Notes: generated by a model from the sequence alone, not told the origin. A DNA stretch of 64,000 nucleotides from Heloderma charlesbogerti (GCA_026122225.1 JANEZZ010002664.1:338501-402500); one strand, 5' to 3'; counted from the first letter of the stretch, positions 1 through 11,854 are shown. Numbers and translations are program-made.

Positions 1-162
1 TGTAGATTTAATCCATCAACCAACTGGTTGCATTTACACTTCACATGATTCTTTGACTACCAGTGCTATCCTATGCATGTCTGCTCAGATGTAAGCCCCG
101 CTGAGTTCAATGGGACATTTCTTCTGGGTAATTGTGTATAGGATTACTTGTTTGTCAGTTCA

Positions 163-165
163 ATT

Positions 166-221
<56 letters not shown>

Positions 222-222
222 T
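163..222. repeat. (TTTC)n microsatellite
   Basis: About fifteen uninterrupted TTTC units. The surrounding 1-711 holds no recognised gene or transposon and is presumably SRRM3 intron or upstream DNA. Confidence 0.95.
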
Positions 223-1441
223 GGGCACTTGGCTGGTTAAAGAATTTCAGTCACATAGTGTTTGGATGTTTCCCCCTCTTTAACTAATAGCAGCTCCTAC
301 TGAGGGCAATTTGGATCTGGGCTGTGACTCGGGGTGGGGGAGACGGTTAAAACAAGCCATGCCCCTTCTCCTGGCCCCTCCCCCTTTCCCCAGACTACAT
401 ATTGTTTGGTAGTTTCCTGGCTTTTGTGCAGCTTTTCCCCCATTCTAAAAATGCCTCTCTGAAGGCTTCATTCCTGGCAGTAAGAGCTTTAAGCTACAAC
501 ATGCTGCCATTTTTTGCCCCTTTGCCTTAGATCCCTCCCGCCAATGGAATGCAGCCCCCAAGAGCGTCTGCAAAATCAAGTTCCTCCCTTGGGCTGAAAG
601 AAGTTCAACACCCCTGGTTTAGAGGAAGAAGAAAAACCCTTCCCTGGTGTCATGGCCCCAATCCAAACTGTGGCCCCACAGGGTTGCTTTTAGCCAAAGC
701 AAAAAGATAAAAACATAAGGAGAGCCCCGCTGGATCAAACCAAAGTCTACCTAGTTCAGTAGCATCTTGTTTACCACAGTGACCAACCAAGACATCTCTG
801 GGAATCCCACTAGCTGCTATTGTTTCACAGCAACTGGTAGGGATGTCAGAGAATTCCGCCACGGATCTTGGTGAGGCCGAACGCCAGTGCATTCAGCCCC
901 GCAAAATCCGTGGCGGAACAAAGCCCCCCACACACAAAAGGCATGCAAAACGGAGCACTTACCTGCTGCCGTCTGCGCTGTCTTGTGAATTCGCTTCATC
1001 ATTATAGCCGTGATAGGCTACGTAAATAATTATGTAGCCCATCCCGGCTAATGCAGGGACGCCATTTGCATCCCTGCAGAATCCGTGATAGGCTACGTAA
1101 TTATTTATGTAGCCTATCACAGCAAAAAAAAAAAAAAGCAAACACAAATGGCGGCAGCTATGGTGGCCGCCATTTGCATTCTCTTTTTTTTTTTGCCATT
1201 TTAGCCTACATAAATATTTACATAGGCTAAAACAGCAAAAACAAAGGGAATGCAAATGGCGGCCGCCGTAGCCGCCGCCATTCGTGTTCGCTGTTGTTGT
1301 TGTTTTTTGCTGTGATAGTCTACGTAAATACTTACATAGCCTATCACGGCAAAATACAGCCTGGGCAGCCGCCATTTGCGTCTCTGCGGGCTGCCCAGGC
1401 TGCCTAGCGGCTGGATGTCTGGCTGCGGGCAGCCCTGGCTG

Positions 1442-2362
1442 TAGGGATGGCAGAGAATTTCTCCACGAATCTCCAGGAGGCCGAATGCCAATGCATTTGG
1501 CCCCCTGAAATTGGTGGTGAAATTCTCTGCCGGCCCATCCCCCCCCCCGGGATGGGACTTACCTCGTGCAAATGTCCCTCTTGGCGGCGGATCCCGGCGG
1601 CGGTTCGGTGGGGGCGGTGGCGGCGGCGGGTCTTCTGACTGGCTGCCGCCACCACAATTGCAAAATAAAAAAGTAAAGTAAAAAAAAAACACACACACAC
1701 CCGTGATAGGCTACGTAACGATTTACGTAGCCTGTCACGGCTAGATTTCCAAAGTCAGCCGTGATAGGCTACGTAAATCGTCACGTAGCCTATCACGGGT
1801 GACTTTGGAAAAAAAAAAGCGCGTATGCAAATGGCGGCACCCATGGGGCGCTGCCATTTGCATTCCTTAGTTTGGCACATCTAGTCTACGTAAAGATTTA
1901 CGTAGACTACGGCGAAAATAAGGGCAACGCAAATAGCGTTCCCTTATTTTCGCTGTAGTCTACGTAAATCTTTACATAGACTAGACGTGCCAAACTTAGG
2001 AATGCAAATGGTGGCGCCCCATGGGCGCCGCCATTTGCGTACGCGCTTTTTTTTTTTTCAAAGTCCCCTGTTATAGGCTACGTGACAATTTACGTAGCCT
2101 ATCACGGCTGACTTTGGAAATCTAGCCGTGATAGGCTACGTAAATTGTTACGTAGCCTATCACGGGTGTGTGTTGTTGTTTTTTACTTTACTTTTTTTTT
2201 TTCACGGCCAGGTGGACGGGGCACTCCTCCCCGGCCTGAATTTCAGCGGCGAGGGATGGGGCGCCTCCCCCCCAGCCTGAATTTCGGGGGGAGAAGCGAA
2301 GCGCCTCCCCCCCACCGCGAAGCAAGCTGCAGGACAAGGTAAGTCCCTTTCATCCATCCCTA
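1442..2362 (-). mobile_element. Foldback hAT-like element, long type, nested inside the 838 copy
   Basis: It begins TAGGGATGGCAGAG and ends CATCCCTA, with a perfect 8-bp duplication CCTGGCTG at 1434-1441 and 2363-2370. Length 921 bp, close to 926 and 901 for the copies at 9412 and 34052. It carries outward-facing GTAAGT motifs at both ends (reverse complement at 1557-1564; direct at 2339-2344). The core, roughly 1655-2195, is one large palindrome made of smaller hairpins. No protein-coding capacity. Confidence 0.9.
1655..2195. repeat. Large nested palindrome (core of inner element)
   Basis: The arms mirror each other around about 1930. The order of sub-hairpins is CCGTGATAGGCTACGTAACG, GTGATAGGCTACGTAAATCG, AAATGGCGGCACCCATGG, TAGTCTACGTAAAGATTTAC, then the centre GGGCAACGCAAATAGCGTTC, followed by the same modules in reverse. 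Each module is itself self-complementary, so the DNA can pair as one long stem or as a chain of small stems. Confidence 0.9.
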
Positions 2363-2544
2363 CCTGGCTGGCAGCTCCATGGAATCGAAGCGGAGCCGGC
2401 CAGAGATAATTTTGGGGGGAGGGATGGAGCGCCTCCCACCCACCACGAATGTCACCCTTCGAAAAAGTGACTTTTGTACATCCCTAGCAACTGGTATCCA
2501 GAGGCCTACTGAAATTGGAGATGTTATATAGCCATCAGGACTAT

Positions 2545-2676
2545 TAGCCTGAGATCTCCCAATTGTAGCCATCGGGACTAGTAGCCTAAGATCTCCCAGT
2601 TGTAGCCATTGCGACTAAGTAGCCTAAGATCTCCCAATTGTAGCCATCGGGACTGGTAGCCTGAGATCTCCCAATT
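2545..2676. repeat. 37-bp tandem repeat, about 3.6 copies
   Basis: Units start TAGCCTGAGATCTCCCAATT and contain GTAGCCATCGGGACT, and diverge by only a few substitutions. The array is an expansion of the end of the CR1-type tail, whose unexpanded form has a single 'gccatc.ggactagtagcc' word (58731-58755). Confidence 0.85.
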
Positions 2677-3029
2677 ATATGTCTGCTTTGGAGCTGAAGT
2701 GAAAGAGACATTGCTGGAGAGACGCTTAGACTTGCCAATGGACTAGCAACAGTAGGGCAATTCTTCTGCCATTTTAGACTAGGAGGAAGTAGTCCAGGCT
2801 GGGATGGCCATAATCTCTGTGTAGCTTTTGGCTGACAGGGCATGTAGAATCAGCCCTGCAGACCACAAAGAATTCTCTCTGTCTTGGTAAACATAACCAG
2901 ATTGAGACGCATAGGATAGTGAAGCAGTGTTAAACTCAATTAAACTCAAGAGAAGTTGACTTCCCTTTTAAATAGACTATTTCAACTTACATGTCATTTT
3001 TTCATGCCAGTTGGCTTCCTTTATGTCTC

Positions 3030-3073
3030 TCTCTCTCTCTCTCTCCTTCTCCTTCTTCTCCTTCTCCTCCTCC

Positions 3074-3104
<31 letters not shown>

Positions 3105-3106
3105 AT
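3030..3106. repeat. CT-rich microsatellite tract
   Basis: Alternating (CT)n, (CTT)n and (CTC)n runs, strongly polypyrimidine on the plus strand. Confidence 0.9.
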
Positions 3107-3324
3107 GTGCACACTTTACAATTCCTCCCTCTTTTGATGGGGCCACTTCTAACCTATCCTAATAGAAACAGAACCCCAAATCTTGACATTTTCTGACTTC
3201 ATCCACTGCTTTTCTTGCATGCTCTTTGGGACTTTTTTCCTTTCAAATTTTTAAATGTTACATAGAAACTTCTTTTTAATTTTGTTTTGTTTTCCAATGG
3301 CTGCTGCTATTTTAGACAACTGTA

Positions 3325-3388
3325 TGTATGTATGTATGTATGTATGTGTGTATATATACACATACATACATACATACATACATATATA
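3325..3388. repeat. Palindromic (TATG)n/(CATA)n microsatellite
   Basis: A run of TATG units passes through GTGTATATATACAC and continues as its own complement (CATA units), giving a self-complementary microsatellite. Confidence 0.9.
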
Positions 3389-3679
3389 CAGAAAGAGAGA
3401 TAATAAAAATTAACAACAGCAACAAATATGTCTGCCTCAATTGACCAAGGCAAAACCGAAAAGAAAGCTCAAAGCAAAGTTTATTAGCAAAGGCGTCTAA
3501 GGCACATTACTAAAGAGTCATTGTCTTTTTCCCATACTGCCCTCCAAATGTGGAGATTATTGTTTCTTTTTTTTCTAATTGCATTCCTGACCAAACAGAA
3601 GGTAGGTATTTCTCTCCCTCCGCACGTTCACTTCTACAGATCAGCCTGTTGAAAAGCACCGTAGTTTGATTACATGTTA

Positions 3680-3730
3680 TTTTTCTCTCTTTCTCTCTCT
3701 CTCTCTCTCCTCCTTTCTCTCTCTCTCCTT
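3680..3730. repeat. (CT)n microsatellite
   Basis: Polypyrimidine tract of CT units with small interruptions. Confidence 0.9.
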
Positions 3731-4104
3731 ATGCTTGTCTCTTTTTGGTGGCTCTGTACAATTTTTATCTTCTTTTTTTTACAATTAGCTACAAAGTCAT
3801 GCTTCTCTTCTTTTCTTTTTTTCCCCCATGTAAATTTATTCTTTTTTTTTTTAAGAAAGTCCTCATTCTGTTGTTAGAATGCATTTCTGTGTGTTTTCCA
3901 GCTCTTCGATCTTGTGTTTGTTTTCATAAATGGTATAATTATGTCCAGGTGATTTGATTTCCTCTGTGTGGTTTTAGTATTTATTTTCATTATTATTTTT
4001 AATATAGCTGACTAAGTCAGGCCACTTAAAGATCACCATTGAAGAATCAGTAAATGAAGGGGTGGTCCGTACGATTAAAAACCCCTCATTTTTATTCTAT
4101 TGGG

Positions 4105-4190
4105 CAGTCTTCCCCAAGTTAGCATGCTGCAGATGGGATAATGGGAGTTGTGGTCCTACACATCTGGGGGCACCCAGTTGGAGAAGACTG
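4105..4190. mobile_element. Short hairpin MITE (CAGTCTTCCCC type)
   Basis: Starts CAGTCTTCCCC and ends GGAGAAGACTG, nearly complementary, with an internal 'agatg...acacatct' pairing. It is related to the hairpin copies at 26021-26133, 27293-27433 and 30504-30603. No clear target duplication remains, so this copy is old. Confidence 0.65.
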
Positions 4191-7100
4191 CTAGGTGTGA
4201 AAAGGATCATCCCCAGTTAGCATGTTTAGCCTGCAAAATTCAAAAATGAGTTTTCTGTTTTGGCCAAAGCATCGAAGGGAATTTCAAGGCAAGCAAAATA
4301 AAAAGGGGGGGGGCTGTCATCAGCATTAAAAATACCACTCAGGCTGGGGTTGGGGCTGGTTTGAAGTCCACATTCCTGAGCTGAGCAAGAAAGGTCATCA
4401 CCCTGACATTTGTGGCTAGGGTAGAGGCTCCTAAGTGGGCAAAACATCCAAGGAAATGTTTATGAGAGGTTGAAAGGGGACCCTGCAGGCAAGGGCACCC
4501 TTTCGGCGAAATGAGAGAACTGCTAATGTGATTTCAGGTCCTTGGCATGTTATTACCTTTAAATCATGCTGGAAAAGGTTCAGGAATGGCTGTTCCGTTT
4601 TGGCGACCTCTCCAGTTTCCCTTGTGCCACAGAGACCTCCTTGGGAGACTGGGCCCTCATGTTAATGAGTAGGGACCCTTAGCCTCAACACTTCCACACG
4701 TGGTCCTCGGAAGCAAATGGAGGTGTAGGGCAGATCCCCAAGGCCTTGGACCAAATCAGTTAGGGTCGATGCTGGTCCCATTCAGCTGTGTGACACAAAT
4801 CACTCTCAGCTCCATCATTCGGACAGGACTTGAAGCAATTTGGCCTTTGAGACCAGGTCAAGAGACAACACCTGTCTGTACAGTTGCTTGCAGGCCATTG
4901 TCCAATCCACACCCATCCATTTCGAGAGCCGTCAGGGGCGTGACTCCGTTGTTGCATCTGTTCTTCCATAAAGTCCACTAGATAAACCTGTTTAACAGTC
5001 ATAGTTGAGGAATCCCTGACAACAAGATGTTTCTCCCAAACCCCAATTGACAGTTCGGTTTCAATGCAATGTCTTCAGGCATCCCCTATGGTTTTTGCAT
5101 GTGGTCTCCTCCTTAGCATGTTCCCCCTGAGGGTAGAGTGGGCTAGGTTAAAGAAAGAGGCCCGTGGCACAGGGCCTCAACCTGCTTCCCAGCATAAAAC
5201 CCAGTCCCAAAGCCCTTCCTCCTCATTGTGCACTTCCGCCATTTTTTCTCCTCTTAGCAAAAGGTACCCCAGTTTTCTCCCTCCCCAGCCAATGGTATGA
5301 ACTGTAACACTGGTTTTTGCAGTGTCCTTTCCCTGTTGTGGCTGGCACAAGGGAGCTGGAAGAGGAGACTCAAGCTCAGAACCCAAACCACACACTAAGG
5401 CAACTGTTCCATCCAAGGTAGCTAGCCAATACAACCTGGCCAAAAGAATGTTAAAAACTAACCCTAAATAAAACCATCTTCTTGATCCCAGAGAATGCTG
5501 GGTTCCAGAAATCCTGGGTTTGGCCTTTATACCATGGATTTCAGGGTCTGTTTTTGTTATTGGTGAAACATCCAGACAATGGAATGGGACCCAAATGGTC
5601 CCACAGGACCTGGGATTTGCATAGGACCACAAAGGTCCACCATGCTTCTGATCATTTTACTGTAGATAGGTTTCCTGTGTCCTTCCTTACACAGACCATG
5701 TGCACAGAGTTCGGAGGGGGGGGGGCTGGAGGCTACAGCACATGTGGAATGTGTATGAAACAGCTGGTTATCATGAGAGCGCCATCTCCCATGATGCTCA
5801 TCTACCCTGGAAGCACTTCCCTGCAACCTTCCTGGCATGGATCAGGAGCTCTCTGCTAGCTGCCATGTCACATTACTAAAATAGTCGTGTGTGCGTGTGT
5901 GTGTGTGCGTGTGTGTGTGGACACACACACCTCTGCAACAAGCGAATACTAACACCAAAGAACAAAATAATTTATAGCCTGTCGAAGCAGGGTTAAAAAA
6001 CCACAGTGACACAGCGATTGGGATTGCTCATTTAAAGTCTTCAGTACTATGTAGCAAAGGGTCACCATCCGTGTCAGAAAGAGTACAGAGATGGGGGCAT
6101 GAAAGGGATTTGAGGTCAAGCCCATGTGTAATGAAACTGGGGAGCAGGGGGAAGAAATGACAGATTACTTCCAAGCAGATGTCAAGGTAACGAATCCATA
6201 ATTCAGATTAACTAGAGATGGGACAGAGGGGGGTGGCAGATATCTGCCCACCACTGTTTGTTCAGTTTGGCCACCACCATTCACAAAGTTAGGCCAGTCT
6301 GGCCAGGAGCGTGAACCAATTCCATCACTCACATCTCTCTGAGAAAACACAATATTGGGGTGAACAGCAATGACAGGAGAGGTTACAGTGCATGTATTGC
6401 ATGTGGAAGACCCCAGATTTAATCTTCCTTGCACCCTGTGCCCCTCCTGGTGTGAATCAGACCCTTTTCACTATCACCACCCTGCCTCCAATAAGTACCT
6501 CCAGTTAAAGGGCCGATAGGTATGGCTGCTGCCTGAGGGACCACAGTGATAATGGTGCTAATTAGTTTGGTGGTGGTGGAAATGTTAATATTTTCGACCG
6601 AAGTATACTGATTTCCTTTTGTTTTCTTATTCATGCTGAAGCCTCCATAGGGTGTCTCACTGGTAGGTATATGTATCTCTAGAAGGATTGCTAACTCTCT
6701 TCAGATTTAGTGGGGCATGCTGGGAATGGGCAGATGGGCCACCAAATGAGCCCCATGGGCTAACAGGGCTGCCATCAAGCAGCCACCAGATGCTGCCATT
6801 GGCCAAAATCAGTTTTAGGATTGAATGACTTATGCCTCATGGTCAGTCAGAAGGCAGAAAGGAAAACAACATCTTAACTGTATTCCTTTGCAGCGCTGGC
6901 CACAGGAAGGGCATCTTGAGTTTGAACATTCTGTACTTCAGTCTGCCTCAACCTGATGCCTTCCAGATGTGTTGGACTGCAAGCCCAATCATTCTTGACT
7001 AGGATGGGCACCTGGCTGGGAAAGCCTGCCAAATGTATAGAATTTGCAGGATATGAAATTTACCAGGCTGCTAAAGGCATTCTAATCCATTCCTAATCCT

Positions 7101-7440
7101 TTAATTCCATACATCCCAGCTATCACTGTCTATTAGGGACAGGCCTGGCTTTCTGGCAGATAAATCACTCTTCTGCTTTGTGTTTCCAGTGTGTGTGGGG
7201 GTATCTTTTTGTGTACACGTGAAAAAAATAGTGTGTACCCACATGCACTGGAATTGCTCAACCCCCTTCCCCAGGTCTCTAAAAGCAAATTCTCAATTAT
7301 TGTGCGGGGAGAGAGGCAATCTTAATTTCTAGCGCACATGCATAGCCGTCCAAATGCATGAACACTAAGGCACCTAAGTGCATCCTGCGGCTGCTGAGGC
7401 CCAGTTTGAACCTCTGTCCCACTGCCTCAGTAATGACTGA
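4191..7440. other. No gene recognised (intron or intergenic)
   Basis: Only short chance reading frames are present. A (GT)n tract lies at 5885-5931. I recognise no exon with splice borders and no clear transposon. Confidence 0.5.
5885..5931. repeat. (GT)n with complementary (AC)n end
   Basis: GT dinucleotides with GC interruptions, followed directly by ACACACAC, giving a small foldback. Confidence 0.9.
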
Positions 7441-7449
7441 GTGGGTTCA

Positions 7450-7830
7450 GAGGAGGTCAAGAAAGGAAAACTCCTAGGAGGACAGGCTGAAGGAAAGAAC
7501 TTGTTTAGCCTGGAGAATAGAAGACTGGGGGGGGGAATGATAGCACTCTTTAAATCCCTGAAGGGCTGTTGCATAGAAGAGAACAAAGACTCACTCTCTG
7601 CTGCTCCAGAGAGATCTAATGTTACAGGAGGGTAGATTTTGGTTGACCATTAGGAGAAACATTTCGATGGTACAAGCAATGGAACCAAAGACCTAGAGGG
7701 TTGGAGGTCCTCAAGCAGAGGCTGAACAGCCATCTCCTGTGATGCTCTCGCTTGGCATTTCCTGTATCGAGTAGGCAGTGGAACTAGATGGCCTACTTGT
7801 CCCCACCTTCCAGTCTAGGATTTGATGAAT
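7450..7830 (+). repeat. CR1-clade LINE 3' fragment
   Basis: Contains the typical tail succession seen in the better copy at 63283-63652: 'agcctggagaatagaagactg', 'ctctttaaatccctgaa', 'tggaggtcctcaagcagaggctgaac' and 'actagatggcc'. It is 5'-truncated and non-coding. Confidence 0.7.
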
Positions 7831-9411
7831 GATATATAGCTGTTATGGATATATAAGCAGCTCCACTGTGAAATGAAACAGTTGAAATGTGTGTGGGGGG
7901 GGGGCGCTTTCATTTTTCAAAAATGAAAACGAGAGCGAGAGGAGGAGGAGAGGGAAAGAGAGATAAATGAGGAGAACATTACAGCAGGCAAAGCAGCAAT
8001 GTTTTGACAGCGGAAAGGACCTTGGGAGGTTGGGGGGCTGTGCAGTCTCATCGGTAAGGTCAGGGGTGGGGAACCGGGCCAGCAGAAGTTCCCCATGGAG
8101 CCTGTGAAGTCTTGGGCTCCCTCCACGGGCTTTTCCTAATGGCCAAATCCCTTGTGCAGGGTCACGTCCAATGTGCCGGGTGGATCATCCACCTCAGGTA
8201 GGCCAGGGACGAAATCTCATCACGGGGTGTGGCCCCTTCCCCTGACATCATGCCCACACTCTTTCATCCTTGACTTCTCAGCCATAAGCACTAGAGACTT
8301 GATGTGTTTCGTTTTCTTCTTTCGATGAAAGCTGACATTCTCAGGGTGCTGCCAAAGTCTTCGCTTTCCAAAGCTTTAAAAATCAATCCCGTTCTCTGTT
8401 TGAATGGGGGAAGCGGATAGCCTTCTCTGAAATGTGAATTACTGTTTCAGACACTGAATTGTAACATATCAAAGGCGAGGGGTTTGCAGGAAGAGGCTCT
8501 TGGCTTCAGATAGGCAGACAGACAGACGGATTTTTCATTTTCGTGTCTGTTGTAAATATTTAGTGCTTCCAAGACATTTCACTACCTGAAGCAAAGAACA
8601 AGATGGTACCCCTCTGATTCCATGTACAACAGCCAGCTGGACTAGCAGTCGAATCTTTCTTCAACATTGACCGTGGGTTGGCATTTTACAGTGCCCCTGA
8701 AAGCTTAGGGGGCAGCTTAGGGGGACGTGGGGGCACTCAGCATTCTCCTCTAACACCTTCTTGCCGCCTCCCGGAATCTGCTGCTTGAGGCAACTGCCTC
8801 ACTCTGGCTAATGGTAGGGCCGGGCCAGCTTGGAGTAGAATCTTTCCTTGCCCTTTTGTCCATGGTTCTTGTGAATGCATTCTTGCATCCAGAAAGAAAA
8901 CAAAAAAGAAAAGAAAGCTAGCGATGTAGTCAAAGTTTCCAATGGCCTGATATGATGTTAGCTTGTCCCAACTAGGGATGTATCAAATTGACTCACCGTT
9001 TCGTCCAGGGTCATTCGCGGTGGGGGGGAGGCGCTATGTTCCTTCCCCCGAAATTCTCCCCAGCCGGCTCCGCTCCGTGGCGACTCTGCAGAGCCGCCGG
9101 CCGGGGCCGCCCGCAGCCAGACATCCAGCCGCTGGGTGGCGCAGGGATGCAAATGGCGGCGGCCATAGCCGCCGCCATTTGCGCCCCTGTCTTTTGCCAT
9201 GATAGGCTACGTAAATATATACATAGCCTATCATGGCAAAACACAGGGACGCAAGTGGCGGCGGCTACAGCGGCCGCCATTTGTGTTGCTGCCTATTGCT
9301 GTGATAGGCTACATATATATTTACGTAACCTATCATGGCCTCCGCAGGGACACAAATGGTGTCCCTGCATTAGCCGTGATAGGCTATGTAAATACTTACG
9401 TAGCCGATCAC

Positions 9412-10337
9412 TAGGAGTGCATGAAAGCCACTTACCTGGTCTCGCAGCTTGCTTCGCGGTGGGGGAGAAGCGCTTCGCTGCTCCCCCCAAAGTTCAGGCC
9501 GGGGGGGGGAGGCTTCCCGCCTCGCCCGGCCGAAACTCAGGCCGGGGAGGAGGCGCCTTGCCTTGCCCGGCCACGAAATAAAAAGTAAAAAAAAAAAAAA
9601 CGCCCCCGTGATAGGCTACGTGATGATTAACGTAGCCTATCACGGCTAGATCTGCAAAGTCAGCCGTGATAAGCTACGTTAATCGTCACGTAGCCTATCA
9701 CGGGTGACTTAAAAAAAAAAAAAACGCGTACGCAAATGGCGGCCCCCATAGGGAGCCGCCATTCGCGTTCCTTATTTGGTCCCTGTAGTCTACGTAAATC
9801 TTTACGTAGACTACGGCGAAAATAAGGGCAACGCAAATAGCGTTGCCCTTATTTTCGCCGTAGTCTGCGTAATCTTTACGTAGACTACGGCGACCAAATA
9901 AGGAACGTGAATGGCGGCTCCCTATGGGGGCCGCCATTTGCGTACGCGCTTTTTTTTTTTTTAAGTCACCCGTGATAGGCTACGTGACGATTTACGTAGC
10001 CTATCACGGCTGACTTTGCAGATCTAGCCGTGATAGGCTACGTTAATCGTCACGTAGCCTATCACGGGGGCGTTTTGTTTTTTTTTTACTTTTATTGGAA
10101 TGGTGGCTGCGGCAGCCGGTGGAAAGACCGGCTGCCACCTCTGCCCCTGTCGAAGACCTGACGAACCGCCGCCGGGACCCACCGCCGGGAGGTACATTCG
10201 GGAAAGGTAAGTCGCGTCCTGGGGGTGGGGCGGGGGGTGGGGGGGCAGAGAATTTCTCCCCGAAACTACTTCGGGGGGCCGAACACGTTGGCACACAGCC
10301 CCCCGAAGTTTCAGGGAGAAATTCTCCCCCATTCCTA
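9412..10337 (+). mobile_element. Foldback hAT-like element, long type, nested inside the 8973 copy
   Basis: Starts TAGGAGTGCATG and ends CATTCCTA. The flanks CCGATCAC (9404-9411) and CCTATCAC (10338-10345) are an 8-bp duplication with one mismatch, and rejoining them rebuilds a perfect TACGTA hairpin stem of the outer element. Length 926 bp. Outward GTAAGT motifs sit at 9430-9437 (reverse strand) and 10207-10212. The core palindrome spans about 9577-10104. Same orientation as the copy at 34052. Confidence 0.9.
9577..10104. repeat. Large nested palindrome (core of inner element)
   Basis: Arms mirror around about 9838 (GGGCAACGCAAATAGCGTTG). In order: poly-A side arm, two GTGATAGGCTACGT hairpins, a CGTACGCAAATGGCGGC hairpin, a GTAGTCTACGTAAATC hairpin, the centre, then the same set reversed. 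The best-preserved of the long cores. Confidence 0.92.
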
Positions 10338-10551
10338 CCTATCACGGCCGTTCGAAAGGAGGCGAATGGCAGCCGCAGATGCGGCTGCCATTCGAGGAGC
10401 ACTGGAACGGCCGACGAAGGTAGGCTCTGTTCCAGGCCAATTTCACAGGGTCATGGGGCGGGTGACTTCGTTCCGCCATGGATTCCGGGGGGCTGGATGC
10501 GCTGGCATTCGGCCTCCCTGGAATCCGTGGTGAAATTCTCCAACATCCCTA

Positions 10552-11084
10552 GTCCCAACTGCAAAACATTCACGGTATTATGAAATGAGCAGCATCCCCC
10601 ACCCCAAATCTTCTCCAGCTTGAATTCAGCCGATCCTGAGCACCTGTGCCTCATTCCCTCCCTTGTGCCTTGAACATTGTAAGGGCAGCATCTCCGGCAG
10701 TTGGGGTCATGGGAAGTATGATTTTCCCAGGATACCTGGGACTGGAGTGGGAATTTCAGGTGCCCTGGAAGCTCCCTGTTCCTTGGAAAGCACACCTTTA
10801 CTTGCAAACATGATAGCAGGTGCTGGAGCAAAGCAGAGGGCCTCTCAGTCTGCCCAGCAGCAGTCATCAGCAGCCTGCATTCACTTGGGTTGCCATCCAG
10901 CCAGCACACTCGCGTTGCCTCATCCAAGACGTCCCCTATATCTGCACCATTACCAGTAAAAGCGTCTTTCCCCTGCCCCTTGGATTGCCTCACAGCAGGG
11001 GCACGGAGAACCAACCCAACGGCCACCCCCTCGTGGTAGCATTTTATCCACACAACAGCCCTGTCAAGCAAGCGTAGTAAGTAT
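10552..11084. other. No gene recognised
   Basis: Presumed intronic DNA. A minus-strand open frame runs through here (10451-11908), but it crosses the end of a transposon and a dispersed repeat and shows no family resemblance. Confidence 0.5.
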
Positions 11085-11440
11085 AGGGCTGGCGTCAAGG
11101 GTGGGCATGGTCGGGCACCTGCCAAGCCCCCCCCCCAGCAGGGGCCCACTGACGAGAGCCCCCTGGACTTGCTCCTCCTCCTCTTCACCCCTGCAACCTC
11201 TTTGTTCACCTGCCTCTTGGTCCAGCCCAGACAACGGCAGCGGCGAGAAGGGGGAGCAGAAGATGCCGCGGCCTCCTTGCTCCCCGCTCGCTGTCTGTCA
11301 AGCAAGCAAGCGGTAGCACTGATGAGCGAGAGGAGGAGGGGCGAGAGCAGCGGGTGACCACAGCGGTGAGAAGGTGGGCTCACTGAGGGGGACAGTGCAC
11401 TGAGGGTGCCTTGCCCAAGGGCCTTCCAAAACCTGGGCCC
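11085..11440. repeat. Unclassified dispersed repeat, copy 1
   Basis: Resembles 53910-54275 over its length: 'agggctggc', 'ggggcccactgacgagagcc', 'ttgttcacctgcctct', 'gagaaggtgggctcactga' and 'gccttgcccaagggcc' all have counterparts in the same order. GC-rich, without coding signs. I do not recognise the family. Confidence 0.6.
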
Positions 11441-11854
11441 AGCGCTGTGTAAGCACAGTGAGCAGCTGTCCAAGGACATCCAGCAAGCTTCGGGAGTGTG
11501 AAATACATAAACCTGGGTCTCTTCAGCCAGAGGGAGCCATGACATCCCAGGGGCGTGCACATTTGGATGTTCTTTGGATGTTTCAAGGGTCTTGTGTGTG
11601 TTCTTTCTGGCAGGGAAGGGCAAAACAAGCTCCCTGCACCTCTTTCTTCTCTGCCTCTGTGGTGTTCGTCTCCCCTTTGCTTTGTTCAAGGGGTGCAGCC
11701 TTGCAGTCTTCTTGTTCTTCTGGTCCCATTGCAGAAGAACATAAAGACTGCCACAGGCAAAGGGGAAGGTCTCCCTACAGGTTAACTTTCTCGACCCTGT
11801 CAAGGCCTTAATAATATTGCAAGTGGGGCAGCCAAGAAGGGAGGGGTGGCGAAA

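Larger units (their letters stand above)
838..2486 (-). mobile_element. Composite foldback hAT-like element: short-type outer copy with nested inner copy
   Basis: The outer element starts TAGGGATG and ends CATCCCTA, flanked by a perfect 8-bp duplication GCAACTGG (830-837 and 2487-2494); this is the hAT signature. Outer sequence is 838-1441 plus 2371-2486, about 720 bp once the nested copy and one duplication are removed. It contains a terminal hairpin (about 848-925), an ACTTACCT motif at 957-964 (a GTAAGT donor on the minus strand), and a row of hairpins built on GTGATAGGCTACGTAA (from about 1007, 1086 and 1311) and on AAATGGCGGC/GCCGCCATTT (from about 1148 and 1254). No transposase reading frame is present, so it is non-autonomous. 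The far end (2371-2486) matches the left end of the 20039 copy reversed, but its splice-donor motif is lost. Confidence 0.88.
712..2676 (-). repeat. CR1-type LINE 3' tail, split by a foldback transposon
   Basis: Positions 712-837 and 2495-2676 together resemble, in reverse orientation, the CR1-type tail that is better preserved at 51000-51205 and 58540-58800 (the words about 'gagccccgctggatca', 'cagcaactgg' and 'agccatc.ggact'). The copy is interrupted exactly at GCAACTGG, which is duplicated on both sides of the transposon at 838-2486. The distal part has expanded into a tandem array (2545-2676). Confidence 0.75.
8973..10551 (+). mobile_element. Composite foldback hAT-like element: short-type outer copy with nested inner copy
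   Basis: Starts TAGGGATGTATC and ends CATCCCTA with a perfect 8-bp duplication GTCCCAAC (8965-8972 and 10552-10559). The outer part is 8973-9411 plus 10346-10551. It contains CG-rich hairpins with AAATGGCGGC/GCCGCCATTT words near 9146, 9170 and 9270, TACGTA hairpins near 9200, 9300 and 9375, and a terminal hairpin at the right end. The end-proximal donor motifs have decayed to GTGAGT (reverse strand, 8991-8997) and GTAGGC (10420-10425). Non-autonomous: no transposase frame. Confidence 0.88.

Noticed and set aside
838..2486. Regular palindromic repeats considered as a CRISPR array
   Set aside because: The repeats are inverted rather than direct, have no uniform unique spacers, and sit in a vertebrate transposon with 8-bp target duplications.
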